Assembly (NCBI GenBank): GCA_026390045.1
Contig: JAPLGR010000366.1
Coordinates: 1-5,316 of the forward strand
Reading direction: 5' to 3'
Source: Chloroflexota bacterium
GTDB taxonomy: Bacteria > Chloroflexota > Anaerolineae > Anaerolineales > E44-bin32
DNA: 5,316 bases
Within the stretch, counting starts at the first letter, position 1, and every line of letters starts with the position of its first letter. The position numbers were made by a program, and so were the translations under genes. The notes under the pieces are model-generated. The model saw only the letters and a list, made by a program, of their open reading frames with translations. It was not told the origin of the DNA and did no database searches. Shown here in pieces: positions 1 to 5,040 of the stretch.

Positions 1-607
1 CAATGACGCCGACCTTTGCCCTCGCCAGAAGATCCTGCCCGGCATCGCCAAACAGGCGCGCCTGGCGATCATACGCTCCCCCCCGGTTGGGCGGGCGCAC
101 CGGCCGCGCAGGATAGAGCCGGCGCAAGGAACGCCCGAGAACCCGGGCGCCTGCGAGATCGACCCGGCGACCGTCAGCAAGCCAAACGTCGCCAGCAATG
201 GCGTTTCGGGCGAAGACGAGACCCCCGACGGCGGAGCCCCCTAGTATCTGTAGAAGCGCGGGGTAGCCGCGTTCGTGGGATGCCAGGTCGTCTCCGCTGG
301 AGCACACCGAATCAGTGCCGCCGTGGTTGTGAACCGCTAGGTACGCGAGCCGCTCATCTCGGCAGTAGAGCGCCCTCTCCGTTACAAACTCCGCCCGCAG
401 CATCCGGTAACCACGCTCCCCCGGGACGTAGTCGCGTCCGTCGTGAGCGACGAATAGATCTCGGGCAAGGAACCTCGTGCCGCGAGCGGTAGTCGCGACA
501 CCTGCCGCGATAACCGCACCATGTTCGTCGCCATCACCCGGAAAGAGGTGTGAGAACAGCGACGTGGCGAGGTGCTCGGGAAGCACCAGCTCGAAGGGGC
601 TTTGCAT
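1..607 (-). CDS. JAB/JAMM peptidase fused to E1/ThiF-type adenylyltransferase (3' end outside window)
   Basis: Reading from the ATG at 607, 202 codons stay open to the window edge. Residues 1-160 look like a JAB (MPN+) metallopeptidase. Glu28 (DEHGAVIAAG) fits the catalytic glutamate, and H93-x-H95-x7-S103-x2-D106 matches the full JAMM zinc signature. From about residue 178, YDRQARLFGDAGQ (179-191) followed by VGVI (199-202) is the usual entry to a ThiF/E1 Rossmann fold; the glycine-rich nucleotide loop and any catalytic cysteine lie beyond base 1. In this family the JAB part trims or removes ubiquitin-like proteins, while the E1 part adenylates the Ubl C-terminus. The start overlaps the stop of the E2-like gene (TAATG), implying translational coupling. 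The protein is third in an operon after a Ubl and an E2-like gene. The fusion is seen directly; activity is inferred. Cytoplasmic: no signal peptide or membrane segment is visible. Confidence 0.88.
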   Translation of the reverse strand, partial: MQSPFELVLPEHLATSLFSHLFPGDGDEHGAVIAAGVATTARGTRFLARDLFVAHDGRDYVPGERGYRMLRAEFVTERALYCRDERLAYLAVHNHGGTDSVCSSGDDLASHERGYPALLQILGGSAVGGLVFARNAIAGDVWLADGRRVDLAGARVLGRSLRRLYPARPVRPPNRGGAYDRQARLFGDAGQDLLARAKVGVI

Positions 608-990
608 TACCGATTGCGTAGCCACTCGAGCACCTTCTGGAGTTTGATCAGCGCCGTCTCGGTGCGCGGGTCGAGGTGATTCGACCGACGAGAGACCTGA
701 ATCGCAGGCCGCTCCTCGAAGGTGTGCCCAGCGCTCAGTCCCTCGCAAAGCGGGCTCCGATCGCAGCGTGCGAGGTCGCCGCGAACGAAATGGGGGTACG
801 TATCAGCGTAGGGGTACTGGAAGGTGATGCGGAACCCGACCCAGCTCGTAGACGTGACGTACGCGGTGCCAATGCCAGGCGCGTCGACGATCACGTAAGC
901 GCCTCCCTGTCCGTCATCGCGGGCAGTAACTGTCGCGTCAGGGAAGGCTGCCCGAATCTCGGCGATGGCGCCCTCGACCTCAGGTTTCAC
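607..990 (-). CDS. Candidate E2 (UBC-fold)-like protein of the ubiquitin-like operon
   Basis: The protein has 127 residues and starts at GTG 990, 13 bp after the Ubl stop, behind a weak GGCGGA at 996-1001. It is small, soluble and has no signal peptide. An N-terminal helix (about 1-16) is followed by strands and then W50-VGFRITFQYPYADTYPHF (51-68). The aromatic strand followed by a YP..YPHF turn resembles the proline-rich step of E2/UBC folds. Two cysteines, C76 and C82, follow where an E2 active-site cysteine would be expected. The C-terminus (97-125: IQVSRRSN, then a helix ending LEWL) would form the trailing helices. The canonical HPN motif is absent. Position between a Ubl gene and a JAB-E1 gene, and the 1-bp overlap with the latter, strongly suggest the Ubl carrier step. 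The fold call rests on pattern and context; it could instead be an inactive E2/RWD-type adaptor. Confidence 0.62.
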   Translation of the reverse strand: MKPEVEGAIAEIRAAFPDATVTARDDGQGGAYVIVDAPGIGTAYVTSTSWVGFRITFQYPYADTYPHFVRGDLARCDRSPLCEGLSAGHTFEERPAIQVSRRSNHLDPRTETALIKLQKVLEWLRNR

Positions 991-1003
991 GTGCGTCCGC
1001 CAA

Positions 1004-1270
1004 CTACGAGTTGTCGTCCGGCGCCACCGCCACGAACTTCGAGCCGGGGTGGACGGTCACCTCGTCGTTATCCCCCACGATCTGCGTCCTGCGGTTCGGC
1101 ATCTCCTCGGAGAGAACGAAGCTGAGCTCGATCTTCACCTCCTGGTCGATAGCTGCCTGCTTGATCTGACGACCAGTCGCCTTCGGCCCGGTGATCTTCA
1201 CGGGCTGCTCGTTGACCGTGATAGTGACGACGTGGGCACCGTGCGCCACTTCCCTCTCCAGCGTTTCCAT
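1004..1270 (-). CDS. Single-domain multiubiquitin-type ubiquitin-like protein
   Basis: This 88-residue protein has a ubiquitin-like beta-grasp pattern. A first beta-hairpin (VVTITVNEQPVKI, 14-26) is followed by the helix start ATGRQIKQAA (31-40), a strand IELSFVL (47-53), and a final hairpin TQIVGDNDEVTVHPG leading to KFVAVAPDDNS (62-88). The TGRQI step after the first hairpin and the late VTVHPGSKF are typical of the multiubiquitin (Multi-ub) domain family; here there is one copy. Start ATG 1270 is chosen because GGGAG (1280-1284) and AAGG (1275-1278) lie upstream. An in-frame start at 1336 would fall almost on the predicted transcription start and add an atypical Arg/Asn-rich leader. The C-terminus ends DDNS with no diglycine, so either the conjugating end differs or the JAB domain processes it. 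It is first in the operon with the E2-like and JAB-E1 genes and is presumably the protein modifier. Confidence 0.8.
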   Translation of the reverse strand: METLEREVAHGAHVVTITVNEQPVKITGPKATGRQIKQAAIDQEVKIELSFVLSEEMPNRRTQIVGDNDEVTVHPGSKFVAVAPDDNS

Positions 1271-1274
1271 TGGG

Positions 1275-1284
1275 CCTTGCTCCC
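1275..1284 (-). promoter_or_regulatory. Ribosome binding site of the Ubl gene
   Basis: On the minus strand GGGAG (1284-1280) and AAGG (1278-1275) lie 9 and 4 bases before the ATG at 1270. This purine-rich tract supports the 1270 start over the upstream in-frame start at 1336. Confidence 0.6.
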
Positions 1285-1295
1285 TTCCGGCTACG

Positions 1296-1324
1296 TTGCT
1301 GTTCAGACGTGCAGTTGCTATATT
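1296..1324 (+). promoter_or_regulatory. Putative sigma70-type promoter for the XRE-ImmA pair
   Basis: TTGCTG (1296-1301) and TATATT (1319-1324) are separated by exactly 17 bases and point toward the XRE-like gene. Transcription would start near 1331, giving a leader of about 64 bases. The area is distinctly AT-richer than the surrounding coding DNA. It is a consensus match only, with no experimental support. Confidence 0.45.
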
Positions 1325-1373
1325 CGAACGCAGCAAAACGTATCACTATAGTAGTCGAATTGCAAGAGTCGAA
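1322..1373. repeat. Three TCGAA motifs in the divergent control region (candidate operator)
   Basis: TCGAA occurs at 1324-1328, 1355-1359 and 1369-1373. The last two share the longer form AGTCGAA (1353-1359 and 1367-1373) as direct repeats with a 14-bp period. ATTCGA (1322-1327) and TCGAAT (1355-1360) are inverted copies. The motifs sit at the rightward -10 and in the leftward spacer and -35, where a bound repressor could block both promoters. The neighbouring XRE-like protein is the natural candidate binder, which is inference. Confidence 0.4.
1345..1373 (-). promoter_or_regulatory. Putative sigma70-type promoter for the Ubl operon
   Basis: On the minus strand TTCGAC (1373-1368) and TATAGT (1350-1345) are spaced by 17 bases. 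Transcription would start near 1338 and leave a leader of about 68 bases before the Ubl ATG. The -35 match is weak and overlaps one of the TCGAA motifs. The orientation faces the rightward promoter, so the two would compete for the same DNA. Confidence 0.4.
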
Positions 1374-1383
1374 CGAACCAACT

Positions 1384-1390
1384 AAGGAGG
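1384..1390 (+). promoter_or_regulatory. Strong ribosome binding site deciding the GTG start of the XRE-like gene
   Basis: AAGGAGG, a near-perfect anti-16S match, lies 4 bases upstream of GTG 1395. No ATG is placed comparably in this frame, so it fixes the start at a GTG codon. Confidence 0.8.
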
Positions 1391-1394
1391 ATCG

Positions 1395-1754
1395 GTGCCA
1401 CAGAAGTCCGGAACCTTCGATGCGACAGCGTTTTACGATGCGATTGACGCCCAACGCGTGGCAAAGGACTTGAAGTGGCGACAGGTGGCTGAATCGACAG
1501 GAGTGAGCGCGTCCACCTTCACGAGAATGGCGCAGGGCAAGCGGCCCGACGTAGACAGTCTCGCAGCGGTGTGCGCATGGTCGGGACTGAAGGCAGACCA
1601 CTTCGTCCGAAGCGACACGCAGGCGCCCAACCCAGAGCCGCTCGCCATGATATCGACGCTCCTTCGCAGCGACAGGAACCTCAGCGCGGAAAGCGCGACG
1701 GCACTCGACGAGCTGATTAAGGCAACGTACGACCGTTTGCGGAAGATGCCGTGA
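1395..1754 (+). CDS. XRE-like helix-turn-helix transcriptional regulator
   Basis: This 119-residue protein starts at GTG 1395 behind AAGGAGG. Residues 12-66 form a compact helical domain of Cro/C1 (XRE) type. Helix 1 is near 12-25, then WRQVAESTGVSASTFTRMAQGK (28-49) gives the turn and recognition helix, and DVDSLAAVCAWSGL (52-65) gives the following helices. The remaining 50 residues (AMISTLLRSDRNLS and a final helix ending TYDRLRKMP) probably form a dimerisation or protease-contact tail. The gene overlaps the ImmA-like peptidase gene by 4 bp (GTGA). It is transcribed away from the Ubl operon and shares its 124-bp promoter region. In known XRE/ImmA pairs the XRE protein is a repressor destroyed or relieved by the peptidase. 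That this one represses the Ubl operon, itself, or both is inference from layout. Confidence 0.85.
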   Translation: MPQKSGTFDATAFYDAIDAQRVAKDLKWRQVAESTGVSASTFTRMAQGKRPDVDSLAAVCAWSGLKADHFVRSDTQAPNPEPLAMISTLLRSDRNLSAESATALDELIKATYDRLRKMP

Positions 1755-2320
1755 CGCTACGCCGTGGCTTCAAGACTGAAGCGAACGACGTCGCACGAGA
1801 AGTGCGCGCGACCCTCGGCCTCAGACTTGCTGATCCGCTTGACCCCTGGGCGCTGGCGCGCGACCTCGGCGTGCCGTTGGTGCCCTTGAGCGAGTTCCGG
1901 CGCGATGCCGGCATAGCCTCCCGTCACTTCGCTACGATGGAGCGCGGTGCGTTCTCCGCGATGACTGTCTTCGACGGTTCGCGGCGCATGATCGTGTACA
2001 ACGACGCTCACAGCCGCGGTAGACAGGCAAGCGACATCGCACACGAGTTGTCGCACGCGCTCTTGCAGCATCGTCCGGGGGCAGCGCTCGACGTTCGGGG
2101 ATGCCGGGATTGGGACCAAGAGCAGGAGGAAGAGGCAGACTGGCTCGCTGGCGCACTCCTCGTCTCCGAGGAGGCGGCACTGGTTATCGCGAGGAGTGGC
2201 GCGGCGACGCATGATGCAGCATTGAGCTACGGAGTCAGCCCGCGAATGCTCCAGTTCAGGCTCAACATGACCGGCGCGAGAAGGCGGGCGGCGCTAGGCA
2301 AGCGCCGGAGGAGGCCGTAG
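1751..2320 (+). CDS. ImmA/IrrE-family zinc metallopeptidase
   Basis: A 189-residue protein starts at GTG 1751, 5 bases after GGAAG inside the upstream gene and overlapping its stop by 4 bp. The gluzincin motif HELSH (98-102: H98, E99, H102) is intact, and EEEADWLAGALLV (126-138) supplies the expected third zinc ligand, probably E126, in the ExxAD pattern of the family. The N-terminal helices (about 9-48) and IVYNDAHS (81-88) before the active-site helix match the ImmA/IrrE layout, known from phage and integrative-element anti-repressors and from Deinococcus IrrE. These enzymes cleave an XRE repressor upon stress or DNA damage, and the partner is encoded immediately upstream. The Arg-rich tail (GARRR..KRRRRP, 175-189) is unusual and may bind nucleic acid. 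No signal peptide is seen. Role as inducer of the locus is inferred. Confidence 0.9.
   Translation: MTLRRGFKTEANDVAREVRATLGLRLADPLDPWALARDLGVPLVPLSEFRRDAGIASRHFATMERGAFSAMTVFDGSRRMIVYNDAHSRGRQASDIAHELSHALLQHRPGAALDVRGCRDWDQEQEEEADWLAGALLVSEEAALVIARSGAATHDAALSYGVSPRMLQFRLNMTGARRRAALGKRRRRP
2289..2307 (+). other. Hairpin at the 3' end of the ImmA-like gene
   Basis: CGGCGCT (2289-2295) and AGCGCCG (2301-2307) form a perfect 7-bp stem with a 5-base loop inside the last codons of the peptidase gene. There is no following T-run, so an intrinsic terminator is not supported. It might stabilise the transcript end or simply reflect Arg/Ala codon usage. Confidence 0.35.
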
Positions 2321-2407
2321 GATCAGTAATCCGACTGGCCGAGAGGCCAAGGCGCCGCTCCACCCATCGCTCTGTAGTTGGAGGATCCGCCGAAGGCACG
2401 CACTGGC

Positions 2408-2427
2408 CGGTAGCGCTGACGCTACTG
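2408..2427. other. Stem-loop downstream of the XRE-ImmA pair
   Basis: Six perfect base pairs (GTAGCG/CGCTAC), a CTGA loop and a two-pair extension make a compact hairpin 88 bp beyond the ImmA stop. It could be a weak terminator-like or processing element, but the downstream bases (GAGATTACC) are not a U-tract. Confidence 0.3.
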
Positions 2428-2535
2428 AGATTACCCCGTTGGACCGCGGAGATTTCAGCGGATGCGACTAGCTGTAGGAATGACGCGAACTTCTGGGCAT
2501 CCTTGTCCTACGAACTTTGTGATCTCCGCGCCCGC

Positions 2536-2647
2536 TGTTGGACAGCTGACCACCTCGAATCACGCAACTGCGACCCCCTGAAACGGCCATAGGGACTAGG
2601 CGCTCAGGACGTTGACGCCGCGGTGGGAGCAGTGCTCCCTGCGCCGC
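2536..2647 (+). mobile_element. Possible left end of an IS21-like element
   Basis: TGTTGGACAGCTGACCACC begins at 2536, 112 bp before the IstA-like start. IS21-family ends typically begin TGT, and the spacing suits the left end of such an element. No right end, no IstB gene and no target duplication are visible in the window, so the boundary is tentative. Confidence 0.25.
2625..2639. repeat. Short perfect inverted repeat before the remnant gene
   Basis: GGGAGCA (2625-2631) and TGCTCCC (2633-2639) are exact inverted copies around a single base, ending 8 bp before the ATG at 2648. Placed where a ribosome binding site should be, it could be an operator or could hinder translation; no Shine-Dalgarno sequence is seen. 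Confidence 0.4.
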
Positions 2648-3166
2648 ATGGCCAACATCTTGAGCGACGCGACGAAGCAGCAAGTCATTGCCCTGGGCCG
2701 CTTGGGCTGGACGCTGCGCCGCATTGAAGCGGCGACGGGCGCGCGACGCGAGACGGCCAGCGCCTACCTGAAGGCCGCCGGGCTTGCCGTGCGCCCCGCA
2801 GGGCGGTGGGGCCACCCGCCGGCAAATCCGGCCGAAGAGGTGTCCACCGACCCGGGGCTGCCCTCGTCGGCAGCGCCGGCCCCGCCAACCTGGGGCCCGC
2901 GACCCCAACGCGCGTCCGGCATGGCGCCCGTGCCCGAGGAGTTGAAGGCGGTCCAACGCCTGCTCGATCTGTGGCGCGCCGGCCGCTCCTACCGCGCGGT
3001 CGCTGCCAACCTCAACGCGGAGGAAGTGCAGACGAAGCAGGGCCGCCGCTGGCATCACACGACGGTCGCCAAGGTGGTGTCCGGGCGCGGGAACGGTACG
3101 TCGGGCCGCTCAGGGCATCCTTGCGCGCCGATGGATCTCCAGCAGCTCGTAGTGGTTTCTCAGTAG
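2648..3166 (+). pseudogene. Chimeric remnant: IS21 IstA-like N-terminus joined to a serine-recombinase-type tail
   Basis: The frame encodes 172 residues from ATG 2648. Residues 1-57 (MANILSD, ALGRLGWTLRRIEAATGARRETASAYLKAAG, RPAGRWG) resemble the N-terminal helix-turn-helix of IS21-family IstA transposases. A Pro/Ala-rich linker follows (58-92). The IstA sequence then stops: the rest of the transposase, including the DDE catalytic core, is missing. From about 94 to 147 the sequence changes to PVPEELKAVQRLLDLW, GRSYRAVAANLNAEE and GRRWHHTTVAKV, the pattern of the 'Recombinase' domain that follows the catalytic domain in large serine recombinases, again without its catalytic part. The last 25 residues match nothing I recognise. 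An alternative TTG start at 2612 adds 12 residues with no support. There is no Shine-Dalgarno. It ends 14 bp before the convergent methyltransferase stop. Most likely a dead fusion of mobile-element fragments; a domesticated DNA-binding protein is possible. Confidence 0.6.
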
Positions 3167-3195
3167 CCACCCGTCGAACATCAGTCACCTCCCGT

Positions 3196-3402
3196 GCGTC
3201 GAATCAGGCCGCCAGCGCTCTCCAGCGGGCCCTCCCGAATCAACCCGTTGATCACGGACCGCACCTCCTCGTCAATCGCGGCCCCAGTTCGTCGAAAACC
3301 CACCCACCTCGCCAATCCACGGATGGCGTCCTCCCGCTCCGTCCACACCCTGCCCTGCAACGAGGCGAGGAACAGTTCCTTTAGAATCGCGCGGTCGTAA
3401 TC
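3196..3402 (-). other. C-terminal module 2 of the methyltransferase protein (diverged copy of module 1)
   Basis: Residues 534-602 repeat the pattern of module 1: YDRAILKELFLAS, EDAIRGLARWVGFRRTGAAIDEEV, NGLIREGPLE and GGLIRR. The two units align across nearly their full length, implying an old internal duplication. Such a pair could contact DNA or a partner restriction subunit. Confidence 0.45.
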
Positions 3403-3420
3403 CTCGATGCGCCTAACGTC

Positions 3421-3621
3421 GAGCTTCAGCACACCACCAGACGCAATGACTATCCCGCGCCGGACAGCCGTTCGCAACGCGTTATCCAGTTCCTCGTGAA
3501 TTCGCGGGCCGGTACGCTCGTAGCCGAGCTCTCGGGCCAGGACGTCAATGGCCGTCTCCCGCTCCCGCTCTTCGCCGACGCTGAACAGCTGGCGAATCCG
3601 GCACATCAGGTCTTCTCGATC
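3421..3621 (-). other. C-terminal module 1 of the methyltransferase protein
   Basis: Residues 461-527, counted from the Met at 5001, form a helical unit: REDLMCRIRQLF, then TAIDVLARELGYERTGPRIHEEL, RTAVRRGIV and GGVLKL. The A-I-x-x-LAR-x-x-G-[YF]-x-RTG-x-x-I core and the closing GG-hairpin suggest a winged-helix-like fold similar to modules at the C-termini of some large helicase/nuclease proteins (DUF3320-like). The fold assignment is by resemblance. Confidence 0.45.
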
Positions 3622-3742
3622 GAGCTCGTCTGGATCAGGCCGTTCGACTGTGGGCTCCGCTACTTTGCGCAGCGGCGGAGCCTCGCGGACGTACTCCTTT
3701 GAAGGAGTGTCCGGGAACAGTGGAATGACCTCGGCCTCGCGC

Positions 3743-3762
3743 ACAGCCGAAGCTTCGGCTGT
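3743..3762. repeat. Perfect 20-bp palindrome inside the methyltransferase gene
   Basis: ACAGCCGAAG (3743-3752) is followed directly by its exact reverse complement CTTCGGCTGT (3753-3762). It lies in the codons for the low-complexity linker (TAEASAV) between the specificity region and the C-terminal modules. It could be an insertion scar, a protein-binding site or coincidence. Confidence 0.55.
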
Positions 3763-4994
3763 CGGAGGCGTGACCCCGGTGGCGAACGCCGCCGGCCAGC
3801 CGCCGTGCTTGTCGATAACCTCGTCGATCTCCTTCATCAGGCGGATGGTCTCACTCAGTGCGACGACGACCCGCTGGTAGTGGTCGATGTCGGCCTTCAG
3901 CAGCTTTCGCCCCTTGCGGTCCTTGAGCCACTTCTCGCAGACCTGGTAGCCGCCGATGTGGAAGTTCCACACGGCCTCTGGGATTCCGCCGAAACCCACG
4001 GTGCCAGGCGTAGCGCGCTGGCCCTTCTTCGTCGAAGCAGCGTCGAGCCAGACCGTGTCGTCTGACCACGCGACCCGACTGACCTCGGGGTTCTTGGGGC
4101 CGACATAGGTCGTGATGAACTTGGCGAGCATGGGTGATTCCAGAAGGTGCAGGCCGACCAGTTCGCCGCCGAGGCGCGCGAGGTCGCGGAAGAGGTCGGC
4201 GCTACCGGGGAGCGGGAGTCGCGGGAAGTCGATCTTCAGGAACTCGGAGTAGCGGCTCCTGTAGCCGGGGCTGTGGAATACAGCATAGACGTAGTTGAGG
4301 ACGTCCTCAGGCGTAATGGCCTGTAGCACCTCACGATTCCTTGGAACTGCGATGGCGGCCGAGAGCACTCTTGCGAAGTCCGCGCCTATGTTTGGGCTCA
4401 GTTGCTGGCCACCGAGGAGATCGGTGGTGTTCTCGTCTGGATAGAGGAAGAGCGGAAAGAGGTATGTTCGCTCTTTGGTCGCCAGCGAAAGGGTGCAATC
4501 GTTGATGATGTCTCGCGTCACGCCGACATGTCGGAACTCACCATTGACGTACCGATTTGTACATAGCGCCAAATTGCGGCCAGCCATCATGTGTCGCATG
4601 ACGCCTGATCTCGTGCGCCATACGACTGAATCGTGATAGATGATTCGTCGGATGTCGAATGGTCGGTACAAGATGTCCGTCAACAGTCGGGGCCAATTGC
4701 GGACGCCGCGCAGTTCTCGCCGCGCATCGCGGACGCGCCATGCATAGTTCTCGGACAGGCCGAGTTCTTCTCCGACCTTCGCATCTGACCGCTTCTCATC
4801 CAAGAAGACGCGCACACGATCCTCGATTACTTCGTCCTCGAAGTCGATAACGAAGCCGTCCCGTGCCGTCACAATCCCGTTTACGTAGGTGGGCATGACC
4901 CCGGTGATTGGCCACCCGGCCTGATACTCAGCCAGGAAGTCCAAGTTCTTGGGGATGAAGAAGTAGTAGGGCGTTTCCGGTCGTATCGAGGACC

Positions 4995-5040
4995 ACTCCA
5001 TCTGGCCAGATTCGCGTAGCGAACCCCTCGTGATCCCCCT
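4995..5040 (-). other. Frame break in the methyltransferase gene
   Basis: The upstream frame is family-like through VRYANL (codons down to 5007). The downstream frame is family-like from MEWSSIRP (5001). Joining them needs a -1 shift, or lost sequence of a length not divisible by three. A run of five C on the plus strand (5035-5039, G5 in the coding sense) is nearby and is an alternative single-base error site, but moving the shift there replaces the good GVRYANL match with an unconvincing peptide. Confidence 0.6.

Larger units (their letters stand above)
2321..2647. other. Noncoding stretch between the ImmA-like gene and the transposon remnant
   Basis: No convincing gene is seen on either strand across these 327 bases. 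It holds a GAGA-loop hairpin (TGGCC 2336-2340 with GGCCA 2345-2349) and a stronger one (GTAGCG 2410-2415 with CGCTAC 2420-2425, loop CTGA, extendable by one wobble and one C-G pair to 2408-2427). It also has a short palindrome at 2625-2639 and possibly the left end of an IS21-type element near 2536. None of the hairpins has a T-run. The tract probably marks the boundary of the regulator module and an insertion. Confidence 0.5.

Noticed and set aside
16..492. Open frame of 158 codons on the plus strand
   Set aside because: Arg/Pro-rich antisense shadow of the JAB-E1 gene, whose minus-strand frame carries an exact JAMM motif and ThiF entry.
1271..1336. Upstream in-frame start (1336) for the Ubl gene
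   Set aside because: It would lie at the predicted transcription start and add 22 residues unlike the Ubl fold; ATG 1270 has a good ribosome binding site.
1068..1601. Open frame of 177 codons on the minus strand across the control region
   Set aside because: Overlaps the well-supported Ubl and XRE genes and the promoters; no family resemblance or ribosome binding site.
2331..2420. tRNA-like segment (GGCCGAGAGGCCAAGGCG resembles a tRNA-Ser D-arm)
   Set aside because: No acceptor pairing, no anticodon stem and no T-loop GTTCGA-type sequence could be found around it.
2468..3058. Open frame of 196 codons on the minus strand
   Set aside because: Low-complexity Arg/Gly/Ala shadow of the IstA/recombinase-like frame, which has clear family patterns.
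5001..5001. ATG 5001 as the true start of a stand-alone 606-residue protein
   Set aside because: No ribosome binding site, and the sequence just upstream is the preceding part of the same protein family in another frame.
5035..5039. Phase-variable homopolymer or programmed -1 slip at the five-base run
   Set aside because: Five bases is short for phase variation, no canonical slippery heptamer is present, and a shift here would lose the convincing GVRYANL match.
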